In this document: one piece after another, positions 43,196 through 51,811 of the stretch
Numbering within the stretch: the stretch's first letter is position 1
How the letters are laid out: each line of letters begins with the position of its first letter
From: Bosea sp. RAC05
GTDB taxonomy: Bacteria > Pseudomonadota > Alphaproteobacteria > Rhizobiales > Beijerinckiaceae
Length of the DNA: 64,000 nt
NCBI RefSeq assembly: GCF_001713455.1
Contig: NZ_CP016464.1
Span: forward strand, 1,177,501 to 1,241,500
Direction of reading: 5' to 3'
Made by a program: the position numbers and the translations under genes
Notes under the pieces: generated by a model
Seen by the model: the letters and a program-made list of their open reading frames with translations, nothing else
What the model was told of the DNA's origin: nothing
The model's database searches: none

Positions 43196-44161
43196 ATGTC
43201 CATTGTGCGCGAAGCCCTCGAAACCCACCAAGTTACGATCTATTTCGCGGCGATTGCTATCGCGGCCGCTACGGCTTTGGTGCTGCCGCAAACGGGGATT
43301 CTCGAGGTCTTCATCAATCCGACGCTCGCGCTGATGCTTTTCGTGACGTTCTTACAAGTGCCTCTGGCCGACCTCGCTCGGGCTTTTACCCAGCTCCGCT
43401 TTCTCGGTTCGCTCCTCGTCACCAATTTTCTCGTCATCCCGGTTCTTGTGGCGGTACTGCTACAGTTTCTCCCCTCTGACCCCATCATTCGGTTGGGGGT
43501 GCTGTTGGTGCTGCTGACGCCCTGTATCGACTACGTGGTGACCTTCGCCCATCTTGGGCGGGCTGATGCGCGACTGCTTCTCGCATCGACGCCAATCCTG
43601 CTCATCGTGCAGATGCTCCTCCTGCCAATTTATCTCAGTGTGTTTATGGGCGAGGAAGCCCGTGGGCTGGTGCGAATGGAGCCTTTCCTTCTTGCCTTCG
43701 CTTGGCTCATCGCGGCGCCGCTTGCGCTGGCTGCGCTCGTGCAGGTCCTCTCCGGAAAAAGCAACACAGCGAAACGGGCGGCTGGCTACCTTGGATTGCT
43801 GCCCGTTCCTGCTACTGCGCTTGTCCTATTCGTCGTGATCGCAGCGGTCGTGCCTCAGTTGGGACTTGCTCTCGATGGCGCGTTGCGTGTCGTTCCAATC
43901 TATGTGGCATTCGCTATCGCCGCTCCGATCTTGGGCTGGATCGTAGCCAGATCATTCAATCTTGATGTTTCGGGTGCACGCGCTGTCGCTTTGAGCGCGG
44001 GGACACGGAATTCACTGGTCGTCCTACCCCTCGCATTCGCAGTGCCGGGAGCGATGCCGCTGCTGCCTGCTATCATCGTGGCGCAGACGCTTGTCGAACT
44101 GGTCAGCGAACTAGCCTACATCCGATTGCTGCCGAAACTCGGCAGCGCGCATTCGTGCTAG
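43196..44161 (+). CDS. ACR3/bile acid:sodium symporter-family transporter
   Basis: The 321-residue protein has ten hydrophobic segments and fits the bile acid:sodium symporter / arsenical resistance (ACR3) superfamily, with PTLALMLFVTFLQVP, LLTPCIDYVVTFAHLGRAD and ALSAGTRNSLVVLPLAFA, the last being the family's conserved substrate stretch. TPCIDYV is typical of arsenite exporters, which use a conserved Cys in that loop. Codon use is less GC-rich than neighbours. Arsenite efflux is likely but not proven. Confidence 0.75.
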   Translation: MSIVREALETHQVTIYFAAIAIAAATALVLPQTGILEVFINPTLALMLFVTFLQVPLADLARAFTQLRFLGSLLVTNFLVIPVLVAVLLQFLPSDPIIRLGVLLVLLTPCIDYVVTFAHLGRADARLLLASTPILLIVQMLLLPIYLSVFMGEEARGLVRMEPFLLAFAWLIAAPLALAALVQVLSGKSNTAKRAAGYLGLLPVPATALVLFVVIAAVVPQLGLALDGALRVVPIYVAFAIAAPILGWIVARSFNLDVSGARAVALSAGTRNSLVVLPLAFAVPGAMPLLPAIIVAQTLVELVSELAYIRLLPKLGSAHSC

Positions 44162-44171
44162 GCCCAACCCG

Positions 44172-44333
44172 TCATGGTTGAAGAGAGGTCGGGCGGGAAG
44201 TTGAAGCGTGCGCCTTCGGGTCGGTCTGATGGCGGCGGTCTTCCACCTCGCGCATCCTCACCACGCTGACCGCGTAGAACAGGACCGCGAGTGCGACCAG
44301 GGCGATGGCAAGAGCGCCATTGCGCGATTTCAT
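44172..44333 (-). CDS. Small single-span membrane protein
   Basis: A 53-residue protein from ATG 44333: MKSRNGALAIALVALAVLF begins a membrane helix, followed by a charged tail (RMREVEDRRHQTD). Similar short proteins beginning with a basic residue cluster and one helix occur by oxidase or assembly genes. It lies between the transporter and the transglutaminase-like gene, on the opposite strand. Too short to name. Confidence 0.5.
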   Translation of the reverse strand: MKSRNGALAIALVALAVLFYAVSVVRMREVEDRRHQTDPKAHASTSRPTSLQP

Positions 44334-44549
44334 CGTGCCCAGCTCCCACCTCGTGGGCCGATTGGAAAGGCGCGGTCCAAACCTTCGACCGAAGCGAAAC
44401 AGCCCATCGAGAAAGCGTTCCTTAAGGTTGATAACACGGCAAGAAACATCAATGAAATCTGAATCTTAGATCGATAATTTCGGTGTCTGATTTCGCGCGA
44501 ATTCAACGCGTCTTCGCTAGAAACGCTCTCAACGACAAGGGAGAGCGTC
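44334..44549. other. Intergenic AT-richer stretch before the BTLCP gene
   Basis: No gene is seen in 44334-44549. The bases near 44420-44470 are AT-richer and probably hold the promoter of the next gene. No definite -35/-10 pair was fixed. Confidence 0.35.
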
Positions 44550-45188
44550 ATGAAAAAAAGGCAGAACGTCATCGCCGCGATGATCCTCGGCATCGCGATT
44601 TCGACATTGGTCAAACCCGTTCTCGCGGCGGGCGCCACTGACCTCACACATCTTCACGCCGGCCAGCCCTCGCGCACGCCGATCGGATGGCAACAGTTCT
44701 GCGTCGACAATCCCAACGACTGCCGGACGCCGCGCTCGACCGCGACCGTGATGCGCCTCGACGACAAATCCTGGAATGAGCTCCTGCGCGTCAACCTGAT
44801 GTTTAACAAGGCTATCGAGCCCGTCACGGACGAGGATCAGTTCGGAGTGGTCGAGAACTGGAACTACGCCAGGACGGGCAAGGGTGACTGCGAGGACTAT
44901 GTCCTCGAAAAGCGCCGTGAACTGGTCAAGCGCGGCTGGCCCCTCTCGGCGCTGCTGATCACCGTGGTGATCGACAAGGAGGGCGGTGGCCACGCCGTGC
45001 TCACCGTCGTCACCGACCGCGGCGAGTTTGTCCTCGACAACCAGACCGACAAGGTCCTGCCCTGGTCGAAATCCGGCTTGACCTTCATTCGGCGACAGTC
45101 GCCGGAAAACCAGAACGTCTGGCAAGATCTCGGGCGCTTCCTGGGCCGTCCGGATGTCGTCACCGCAGCGATCAAGGCGTCGCGTTAA
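44550..45188 (+). CDS. Bacterial transglutaminase-like cysteine peptidase (BTLCP)
   Basis: The 212-residue periplasmic protein has a signal peptide (MKKRQNVIAAMILGIAIST...) and the BTLCP set: catalytic Cys in KGDCEDYVLEKR, His in GGHAVLTVV and Asp in FVLDNQTD. These enzymes occur in Rhizobiales and resemble LapG, acting as envelope proteases for adhesins or as murein-linked enzymes. The exact substrate is not visible. GAGAGCG precedes the ATG as ribosome site. Confidence 0.9.
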   Translation: MKKRQNVIAAMILGIAISTLVKPVLAAGATDLTHLHAGQPSRTPIGWQQFCVDNPNDCRTPRSTATVMRLDDKSWNELLRVNLMFNKAIEPVTDEDQFGVVENWNYARTGKGDCEDYVLEKRRELVKRGWPLSALLITVVIDKEGGGHAVLTVVTDRGEFVLDNQTDKVLPWSKSGLTFIRRQSPENQNVWQDLGRFLGRPDVVTAAIKASR

Positions 45189-45205
45189 CATCGCAAGCCC
45201 CCCGG

Positions 45206-45841
45206 TCAGCGCCCTGCCAGCAATGGCGTCAGGATCTTGTCGAACTCGTCGATGGTCAGAGCGCCCGTTCTCTTCTCGCCATTCACAAAGAAGGTCGGTG
45301 TCGAGTTCACGCCGAACTCCTTGTTGGCGCGTTCCTGGATCTGACGAACCGCCTGGAACAAATCCTCGCGTTGGAGACAGGCATTCACCTTCTCCTCGCT
45401 GAACCCGGCCTGCTTCATGGTTTGTGTCAGAGCATCGAGCGGCTTTTGGGCATGAGCCCAGCCCTCCTGCGTCTTGTAGAGCATGTCGACGATCGGATAC
45501 CATTTCGCCTCATCGTCGCATCGAGCCAGCATGAAACCCGCCGCCGAAAGCGGATCGAGCGGGAATTCGCGCGCGATGAAGCGGACCTTGCCGGTATCGA
45601 CATACTTGGCCTTGAACGCCGGCCAGGTGTTGATGTGGAAGTTCATGCAGTGATGGCAGGTGAGCGAGGCGTACTCGACCACCGTGACCGGCGCATTGGC
45701 GGCGCCGAAGACCTTGTCCGGCAAGGGACCTGGCTCAAGGAGCTTGGCGGCAAGAGAAGTCTGTGCAGTCGCCGGTCGACCGGCGAGCCTGGTAGCGATA
45801 AGCCCGGCCGACAGCCGAAGCAGCGAGCGACGCGCGATCAT
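45206..45841 (-). CDS. DsbA-family thiol oxidoreductase (BdbD/DsbG-like)
   Basis: The 211-residue protein from ATG 45841 has a signal peptide (RRSLLRLSAGLIATRLAGRP) and a DsbA-like fold with YASLTCHHCMNFHINTW, the active site CHHC, and the cis-Pro loop GVNSTPTFFVNGE. It oxidises or isomerises disulfides in the periplasm. Its promoter region holds a MerR-type site at 45861-45891, the same core as in front of the metal ATPase, so it may be metal-inducible. Confidence 0.9.
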   Translation of the reverse strand: MIARRSLLRLSAGLIATRLAGRPATAQTSLAAKLLEPGPLPDKVFGAANAPVTVVEYASLTCHHCMNFHINTWPAFKAKYVDTGKVRFIAREFPLDPLSAAGFMLARCDDEAKWYPIVDMLYKTQEGWAHAQKPLDALTQTMKQAGFSEEKVNACLQREDLFQAVRQIQERANKEFGVNSTPTFFVNGEKRTGALTIDEFDKILTPLLAGR

Positions 45842-45860
45842 GGAATCCTCCCTCGGTACG

Positions 45861-45891
45861 CTGATCGCACCTGAAGTGGCATCAGGTTCAA
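45861..45891 (-). promoter_or_regulatory. MerR-type promoter for the DsbA-like gene
   Basis: On the minus strand TTGAAC and a weak -10 (GATCAG) are separated by 19 bases containing CTGATGCCACTTCAGG, a near-perfect dyad (CCTGA...TCAGG). Read on the plus strand the core is AAGTGGC as in the other two sites. It lies 20 bases upstream of the start. Confidence 0.6.
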
Positions 45892-46023
45892 GCGCTTCCG
45901 GCGGTAGCAGCCCCACATGTGATGCGACAGCGCGTCGCAGTTGGTCGCCCAAGTGGTGGATTGCGCCAATGGGCGGTCGTGGCTGCAGTGGTATTGGCCG
46001 GCCTCCGCCTGCATGAACCTCTG

Positions 46024-46269
46024 ATGGACCCTCTCACCATCTTCGGCCTCTTCGCCGTGACCGCGATGCTGATCACCTACGCGTGCGAAGAGCGCAGTCC
46101 ATGGTTCATACTCGGCTTCGCCATCGCCTGCGCGCTGGGCTCCGTCTACGGCTTCCTACAGGGCGCCTGGCCCTTCGGTGTGGTCGAGGCGATCTGGGCG
46201 GTCGTGGCGCTGCGGCGCTGGTGGAGCAGGCGCACGCACGCCGATCAAGATCGAAAGATTTCTGCTTGA
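46024..46269 (+). CDS. Small membrane protein
   Basis: The 81-residue protein from ATG 46024 has three hydrophobic helices: LTIFGLFAVTAMLITYAC, PWFILGFAIACALGSVYGFL and FGVVEAIWAVVALRRWW. A related form is common in Alphaproteobacteria as a conserved hypothetical membrane protein, by memory. The end overlaps the MerR-type promoter of the next gene. Function unknown. Confidence 0.7.
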   Translation: MDPLTIFGLFAVTAMLITYACEERSPWFILGFAIACALGSVYGFLQGAWPFGVVEAIWAVVALRRWWSRRTHADQDRKISA

Positions 46270-46296
46270 AGCTCAAGTGGCATCAGGTTGTAGAGG
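46266..46296 (+). promoter_or_regulatory. MerR-type promoter for the L,D-transpeptidase gene
   Basis: TTGAAG (46266-46271) and TAGAGG (46291-46296) are separated by 19 bases with CTCAAGTGGCATCAGGTTG. Fifteen bases (AAGTGGCATCAGGTT) are shared with the site before the DsbA-like gene. Confidence 0.6.
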
Positions 46297-46352
46297 ACCG
46301 TTAACCGTCCTTGTTGACGCTCTGTAAGCCCCGTTCGCGCAAAAGTTCTCGC

Positions 46353-47411
46353 ATGCTCTCGTTCGCCCGCCTCTCGACGCTCCGCCTCGTCCTCGCGCTC
46401 TTGCTCGGTACGCTCGCCCTGTCCGGCTGCGTCACCGGCGAAGGCGACGATCGTCATCTCCAGCCGCTTCCGGCGCGGCTGGTCTCGGAGATGTCCAGCA
46501 AGGGCATGAGCCAGAGCGACCCCATCCTTGTGCGCATCTTCAAGAAGGAGAGCGAGCTCGAGGTCTGGAAGCGCGACCGCAGCGGCCAGTACGCCCTGCT
46601 CAAGACCTATCCGATGTGCCGCTGGTCGGGTCAGCTCGGCCCGAAGAAGCGCGAAGGCGACCGACAGGCGCCGGAAGGATTCTACACGGTCACGGCCGAC
46701 CTGATGAACCCGCGCTCGCAGTTCTACCTGTCCTTCAACCTCGGTTATCCAAACCCGCTGGAGAAGTCGCAGGGCGCTACCGGTTCGGCGCTCATGGTCC
46801 ATGGCGCCTGCACCTCGGCCGGCTGCTTCGCCATGACCGACGAAGGCGTCACCGAGATCTACGGGCTAGCGCGCGAGGCCTTCGCCGGCGGGCAGCGCAG
46901 CTTCCAGGTCCAGGCCCTGCCATTCCGGATGACGCCGGAGAACATGGCGCGCCACCGCAACAGCACACACTTCGCCTTCTGGCGGAACCTCAAGGAAGGC
47001 TCGGACCATTTTGAGGCGACGAAGCAGCCGCCTAGGCTCGCCTCCTGCGGTCGCCGCTACGTCTTCAACGCCAAGGACGGATCGGGACCGTTCGCACCGG
47101 CCGAGGCGTGCCCGCCCTATGAGATTGACCCAAACGTCCAGCCGCTCGTGTCGCAGCGCCAGTCGCGCGACGAGGCCCGGTTCGCCGAACTGGTCGGCGG
47201 TGGCGCGCCGGCAATGAGCTACGCCCATCTCGACGGCGGCATGCACCAGAGCTTCCGCGCGATGCTGAAGAATCTGGGACCTGAACGCATGCAGCCCATG
47301 GTCGCGGGCAAGGTCGAAATAAGCCGGCCCGACGCCGCGCTGGCCGACCCTTTCGGCGGTGATGACGCGCCCGGGCGAACCGAGACAACCGGCTCGCTCG
47401 CCAGCCGTTGA
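46353..47411 (+). CDS. L,D-transpeptidase (YkuD) lipoprotein
   Basis: The ATG at 46353 opens a lipoprotein signal with lipobox LSGC. The 352-residue product has a YkuD domain with the catalytic Cys in VHGACTSAGCFAMTDEGV (HGx...S-x-G-C pattern). L,D-transpeptidases cross-link peptidoglycan or attach proteins to it. A further in-frame start at 46311 is possible but less likely. It may be MerR-regulated (see 46266-46296). Confidence 0.9.
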   Translation: MLSFARLSTLRLVLALLLGTLALSGCVTGEGDDRHLQPLPARLVSEMSSKGMSQSDPILVRIFKKESELEVWKRDRSGQYALLKTYPMCRWSGQLGPKKREGDRQAPEGFYTVTADLMNPRSQFYLSFNLGYPNPLEKSQGATGSALMVHGACTSAGCFAMTDEGVTEIYGLAREAFAGGQRSFQVQALPFRMTPENMARHRNSTHFAFWRNLKEGSDHFEATKQPPRLASCGRRYVFNAKDGSGPFAPAEACPPYEIDPNVQPLVSQRQSRDEARFAELVGGGAPAMSYAHLDGGMHQSFRAMLKNLGPERMQPMVAGKVEISRPDAALADPFGGDDAPGRTETTGSLASR

Positions 47412-47475
47412 GCATTGGCGGAGCCGTGCGCCAGGCCGTCGGCGGCTTCACCCACGGCATTGCGGCAATGGGAAA

Positions 47476-47670
47476 ATGACATTGACCAACCGCGAAACGA
47501 CACGTGAGCCCGCTCTTCCTGGTCCGATCGCTCGCCAGGACGACAGCCGAATGAGGCGCCGCAATCTGGTCGTACTCGCCATTCTCTTGGGCTTCGTCGC
47601 CTTCGCTTTTATCCTGAGCTTTTCGCACGTCGTATTGGAGGCCGGTGGCGCGGCCCAGCAGGCGCGCTGA
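47476..47670 (+). CDS. Small single-span membrane protein
   Basis: A 64-residue protein from ATG 47476 has a charged N terminus and one helix (NLVVLAILLGFVAFAFILSF). Alternative ATG at 47551 gives 39 residues. It follows the L,D-transpeptidase by 64 bases, and function is unknown. Confidence 0.55.
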   Translation: MTLTNRETTREPALPGPIARQDDSRMRRRNLVVLAILLGFVAFAFILSFSHVVLEAGGAAQQAR

Positions 47671-47699
47671 CAATCCGAGGCATGTCTTCTCGTGAGAAC

Positions 47700-48143
47700 C
47701 TATGGCTTCCGCGCGCGTCGTGGCGTCCTACCAAGAGGGCGGCCATACAGCACGAGCCGATGCCCGGTCAGCTCGAAGCCAAGCTCCCTAGCGACCTGCG
47801 CCTGGAGGCGCTCGATCTCGTCTGACCTGAATTCGATGACTGCGCCGCTCGCGATGTCGATCAGATGATCGTGATGGACTTCCGGGGCAGGTTCGATCCG
47901 GACCCGTCCGCCCGCGAAGCTGTGACGCTCGACGAGGCCGGTGGCGGCGAAAATCTTCACTGTCCTATAGACGGTGGACAATGAGATTCCGGGGTCGATG
48001 GCGGTGACCCGCCGATAGATCTCAGGGACATCGGGGTGGTCGTCGGATTTCGCGACGATGTTGGCGATGATGCGGCGCGGCCCGGTGATGCGCTGCCCCG
48101 CCTCGCGGCAGTGCTCGATCAGTGCATCGGCTGCGTCGGACAT
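47700..48143 (-). CDS. mur: Fur-family regulator, probably Mur (manganese)
   Basis: The 147-residue protein has the Fur fold: winged helix at residues 15-75 (GQRITGPRRIIANIVAKSDD, DPGISLSTVYRTVKIFAATG) and the regulatory His cluster PEVHHDHLIDIASG. It is divergent from mntH, and in alphaproteobacteria this arrangement is typical of Mur, which represses mntH when manganese is plentiful. The structural zinc CxxC motif of classic Fur is absent. Identification as Mur is by context. Confidence 0.8.
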   Translation of the reverse strand: MSDAADALIEHCREAGQRITGPRRIIANIVAKSDDHPDVPEIYRRVTAIDPGISLSTVYRTVKIFAATGLVERHSFAGGRVRIEPAPEVHHDHLIDIASGAVIEFRSDEIERLQAQVARELGFELTGHRLVLYGRPLGRTPRRARKP

Positions 48144-48252
48144 CGTTTCCTCCCTCCAGCCTGTTTAATGAGAATCGTTTGCAAATGCATTGACAATATG
48201 ACCTGCCGCAATAATCTGCTTTTGCAAATCAGTTGCATTTTAGGGGCGGGGA
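48144..48252. promoter_or_regulatory. mur-mntH divergent region with Mn-responsive sites
   Basis: TGCAA-ATCAG-TTGCA at 48223-48237 is a perfect 5-base inverted repeat just upstream of mntH, close to the Mn-responsive sequence known from rhizobial mntH. A second TGCAAATGCA-like site lies near 48180. Both would suit Mur or another Fur-family dimer. Confidence 0.65.
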
Positions 48253-49593
48253 ATGCTGGACAAGGTTGAGACCGCCGAAACCGGCTGGCTCAAGTCGCGT
48301 GGCGAGCCGTCGCTGCTGGACGTCTTCAGGACGATCTCGGTCAGCCCCGGCGCCACGCCATGGCGCAAGTTCCTCGCCTTCTTCGGCCCGGGTTACCTCG
48401 TCGCGGTCGGCTACATGGATCCCGGCAACTGGGCGACCTCGCTCGCGGGCGGCGCCCAGTTCGGATACACGTTGCTCTTCGTCGCGCTGGTCTCAAACAT
48501 TATGGCGATCATCCTGCAGGCGCTTTGCGCCAGGCTGGCCGTCGCCACCGGCCGGGACCTCGCGCAGGCCTGCCGCGACGCCTATCCGCGTGCGGTTTCC
48601 TATCCGCTCTGGCTGTTGGCGGAACTCGCGATCTGCGCGACAGACCTCGCCGAAGTGATCGGCACGGCGATCGCGCTCAACCTGCTCTTCGGCATGCCGC
48701 TCGAGATCGGTGTCGTCGTCACCGCGCTCGACGTGTTCGTGATTCTCTGGCTCCAGAACAAGGGCTTCCGCTGGATCGAGGCGTTCATCATCACGTTGCT
48801 GGGCGTGATCGCGATCTGCTTCGGCGTCCAGATCGCCCTGGCCGATCCCGACTGGGGTCAGGTCGTTCGCGGCTTCGCCCCGACGACGCAGATCGTCACC
48901 AATCCGCAGATGCTCTATCTCGCGCTCGGCATCATCGGCGCGACCGTGATGCCTCATAACCTCTATCTGCACTCCGGCATCGTGCAGACGCGCGCCTTCG
49001 GAGAGAGCCTGCCCGAGAAGCGCGATGCGCTGAAATGGGCGACGGTCGATTCTACCGTGGCGCTTATGTTCGCGCTGCTGGTCAACGCCTCGATCCTGAT
49101 CCTGGCGGCGGCGACCTTCCACAAGACGGGCCAGACCGACGTCGCCGAACTCGGCCGCGCCCACGAGCTGCTGGCCCCGCTGCTCGGGCTCTCGATCGCG
49201 CCGACCCTGTTCGCCATCGCGCTGCTCTGCTGTGGCCTGAACTCGACCGTGACCGCGACCATGGCCGGCCAGATCGTGATGGAGGGCTTCCTCGACATCA
49301 AGCTGCCGGCCTGGGTGCGGCGGCTCGTCACCCGGCTCGTCGCCATCATCCCGGCGATCCTGGTGACCTGGATCTACGGCGCCAGCGAGACTGGTAAGCT
49401 GCTGATCTTGAGCCAGGTCATCCTCGGCCTGCAACTGCCCTTCGCAATCGTGCCGCTGGTGATGTTCACGGCGTCTAGGAGCAAGATGGGCGAGATGGTC
49501 GCGCCGAAATGGCTGACGATCACCGCCGGGCTCATCGCCGCGATCATCATCGCCCTGAACATGAAGCTGCTGTTCGACCTCGCGACGGGCTGA
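48253..49593 (+). CDS. mntH: Manganese transporter MntH (Nramp)
   Basis: MntH imports Mn(II) and Fe(II) with protons. The 446-residue protein has eleven hydrophobic segments and both Nramp hallmarks: [16 protein letters not shown] in helix 1 (metal-binding Asp-Pro-Gly-Asn) and [17 protein letters not shown] in helix 6 (Met-Pro-His). It follows the Mur-type site directly. Length is usual for Nramp. Confidence 0.97.
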   Translation: MLDKVETAETGWLKSRGEPSLLDVFRTISVSPGATPWRKFLAFFGPGYLVAVGYMDPGNWATSLAGGAQFGYTLLFVALVSNIMAIILQALCARLAVATGRDLAQACRDAYPRAVSYPLWLLAELAICATDLAEVIGTAIALNLLFGMPLEIGVVVTALDVFVILWLQNKGFRWIEAFIITLLGVIAICFGVQIALADPDWGQVVRGFAPTTQIVTNPQMLYLALGIIGATVMPHNLYLHSGIVQTRAFGESLPEKRDALKWATVDSTVALMFALLVNASILILAAATFHKTGQTDVAELGRAHELLAPLLGLSIAPTLFAIALLCCGLNSTVTATMAGQIVMEGFLDIKLPAWVRRLVTRLVAIIPAILVTWIYGASETGKLLILSQVILGLQLPFAIVPLVMFTASRSKMGEMVAPKWLTITAGLIAAIIIALNMKLLFDLATG

Positions 49594-49648
49594 CCCTGAT
49601 CCGCGATGTCGCATTGCGGGGCCGGCTGGGCTTCGATATCCCAGCGCT

Positions 49649-50050
49649 GTGACCAAGCGATCGACCAGAACCATCGTCGCCCGGGCGCTGTTTGCGCTCA
49701 TGGTCGCCTACGTCCTGCTCCTGCAGGGCCTATTCGCAAGCGCCGCCGCCAGCGCTCGGCTCGCCAAAGCGTCCGGCGCGCCAAGCGTGACGCAGACGCT
49801 CTGCTCAGGCGCGCAGGCTCCCGGAGAGGCCCTGCCGGACCACCACGCCGCTGCCCAGTCCTCGTGCTGCGCCTGGAGCATCTCGGCCGCGCTAGATCCC
49901 GTCGTCCCTCCGACCGCCCTTGCGACCGCTTGGCCTGTGTTCGCTCCCGTCGGACTGCCATTCCCCCTCGGACAAGTGGTGCAGACCGCGATCCTGTTCC
50001 GGGTCGCCACCGCACAGGGTTCTCGGGCGCCTCCCACCCTCGTCGCGTGA
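49649..50050 (+). CDS. DUF2946-like secreted protein
   Basis: A GTG at 49649 starts a 133-residue protein with a signal peptide (RTIVARALFALMVAYVLLLQ) and two cysteine-rich spots (LCSGAQ, SCCAWS). It resembles short DUF2946-type proteins that precede PCuAC copper chaperone genes. A copper-related role is inferred from the next gene. A second similar protein occurs at 53266. Confidence 0.55.
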   Translation: MTKRSTRTIVARALFALMVAYVLLLQGLFASAAASARLAKASGAPSVTQTLCSGAQAPGEALPDHHAAAQSSCCAWSISAALDPVVPPTALATAWPVFAPVGLPFPLGQVVQTAILFRVATAQGSRAPPTLVA

Positions 50051-50097
50051 TCCGAGCGCCGGCCTGCGCCGGCACCATCACACTTTCGAGGATCATC

Positions 50098-50592
50098 ATG
50101 AAGCGATTCGCATTGGGCGCCGCTGGCGTCGTTCTGTCTCTTGCCACCTATCCAACCCTCCCCGCCGCAGCACACGATTACGCCGTTGGGCCACTGAAGA
50201 TCGGGCATCCCTGGGCCAGGGCGACGCCGCCGGCCGCGAAGGTCGGCGGCGGCTATCTCAGCGTCGAGAACACCGGTTCTGAACCCGACCGTCTGGTCGG
50301 CGGCTCGACCGAGGCGGCAGCCCGCCTCGAAATCCATGAAACCAGTCTGACCGACGGCATCATGCGGATGCGCGAGAGGACCGACGGCGTCGCCATTCCG
50401 CCGGGTGCCAAGGTCGAGCTCAAGCCAAGCGCATTGCACCTGATGCTCGTCGATCTCAAGGCCCCACTGAAGCAGGGCGACAAGGTCAAGGCGACGCTGG
50501 TCTTCGAGCGCGCGGGCTCTGTCACCGTCGACCTGCAGGTCCAAGGCGTCGGCGCGCCGCAGCCGGCCGCGTCCGAGCATTCCGGGCACTGA
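50098..50592 (+). CDS. Periplasmic copper chaperone PCuAC
   Basis: The 164-residue secreted protein carries the full copper site: IHETSLTDGIMRMRE and ALHLMLVDLKAPL give His and Met ligands in the H-(x)10-M-(x)21-H-x-M order. PCuAC delivers Cu(I) to the CuA centre of cytochrome oxidase with SCO. The SCO gene follows by 8 bases. A second PCuAC-like gene without Met ligands occurs at 42596. Confidence 0.92.
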   Translation: MKRFALGAAGVVLSLATYPTLPAAAHDYAVGPLKIGHPWARATPPAAKVGGGYLSVENTGSEPDRLVGGSTEAAARLEIHETSLTDGIMRMRERTDGVAIPPGAKVELKPSALHLMLVDLKAPLKQGDKVKATLVFERAGSVTVDLQVQGVGAPQPAASEHSGH

Positions 50593-50600
50593 GGCGCGCC

Positions 50601-51221
50601 ATGCTCATGCTCAAATGGATCCGCTACGGCGCCTGGGCCGGCGTCGTCCTCGTCGCCTTCGTCGGCGCCGCCATCCTCCTGGGATGGTGGCAGGTCGATG
50701 GTCCCGGCCGCTCGACTGGTGACCGCACGGCCGTGCAAGGGCTGCCGGCGATCGGCGGGGCCTTCACGCTCGTCGATCACACGGGGAAGACCGTCACCGA
50801 CGCCGACTACCGGGGCAAACCGATGGCCGTCTTCTTCGGCTTCACGCACTGCCCCGAGGTCTGCCCGACGACGCTCTTCGAGATCACCACCCGCCTGAAG
50901 AAGCTCGGTCCAGATGCCGACAAGCTCCAGGTCCTGTTCATCACCGTCGATCCCGAGCGCGACACGCCCCAGCAGCTCGCGCTCTATCTCCAGTCGTTCG
51001 ATCCGCGCATCGTCGGGCTGTCGGGCACGCGGGAGCAGGTCGACGCCACCGTGGCGGCCTACAAGGCCTATGCCAAGCGCATCCCCACCGATGGCGGCTA
51101 CACCATGGACCACACCGCATCGACCTACCTGATGGATGCCCAAGGCCGGTTCAGGACGATGGTAGACTACCACGAGGAGGAGGCGCCGGCGCTCGCCAAG
51201 ATGCGCCTCGTGCTCAAATGA
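50601..51221 (+). CDS. SCO1/SenC copper chaperone
   Basis: The 206-residue protein has an N-terminal membrane anchor and SCO landmarks: FFGFTHCPEVCPTTL with Cys84 and Cys88 of CxxxC and the later conserved His in GGYTMDHTASTYLMD. It assists copper loading of oxidase subunit II. It overlaps the next TlpA-type gene by 4 bases (ATGA). Confidence 0.95.
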   Translation: MLMLKWIRYGAWAGVVLVAFVGAAILLGWWQVDGPGRSTGDRTAVQGLPAIGGAFTLVDHTGKTVTDADYRGKPMAVFFGFTHCPEVCPTTLFEITTRLKKLGPDADKLQVLFITVDPERDTPQQLALYLQSFDPRIVGLSGTREQVDATVAAYKAYAKRIPTDGGYTMDHTASTYLMDAQGRFRTMVDYHEEEAPALAKMRLVLK

Positions 51222-51808
51222 GCGAGCCAGATCCGTCCTCCCGTCCAGACCCGGCCCTGCGGGGCCGCCGCGGCCGGCTCGGGCTCTTCATCGCAGTGAG
51301 CTTGCTAGCGGCTGGCGCGGTTCTAAGCGTCTTGTACGGAGCCGGATCCGGCCGGGAAATGTCGAGCCGGTCCTCGTCGACCGCGCTACCCGCCCTCGCC
51401 TTCGAAACCGGCGACGGGCGTCCGCTTTCCCTCTCAGACTTCCAGGGACGCTTCGTTCTGCTCAACGTGTGGGCGACCTGGTGTCCACCCTGCCGAAAGG
51501 AAATGCCGTCGCTCGATCGCCTCCAAGCGAAAATCGGCGGTGACGATTTCGAGGTCGTCGCCCTGTCGATAGACCGCGAGGCAGAGCTGGTGAAACCGTT
51601 CTTCGCATCCGTTGGCGTCGCGCATCTGGTGGTCTATCTGGACCGTACCGGCAGCGTCATGCCGACGCTCCGGATCGCAGGGCTGCCGACCACGGTCCTG
51701 ATCGACCCTCGCGGAGTGGAGGTCGCCCGTTGGGCGGGCGCCAAGGAATGGGACGAGCCGGCGGTGATCGACGAGCTGAGGACGCTGATGCGGACATCCA
51801 GATCGTAG
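51218..51808 (+). CDS. TlpA-like thioredoxin, membrane-anchored
   Basis: The 196-residue protein has one N-terminal membrane segment (LGLFIAVSLLAAGAVLSVLY) and a TlpA domain with NVWATWCPPCRKEMPSLDRL, active site CPPC, and the cis-Pro loop GLPTTVLID. TlpA keeps SCO and oxidase cysteines reduced, so its overlap with the SCO gene is functionally coherent. Confidence 0.92.
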   Translation: MSEPDPSSRPDPALRGRRGRLGLFIAVSLLAAGAVLSVLYGAGSGREMSSRSSSTALPALAFETGDGRPLSLSDFQGRFVLLNVWATWCPPCRKEMPSLDRLQAKIGGDDFEVVALSIDREAELVKPFFASVGVAHLVVYLDRTGSVMPTLRIAGLPTTVLIDPRGVEVARWAGAKEWDEPAVIDELRTLMRTSRS

Positions 51809-51811
51809 CGT

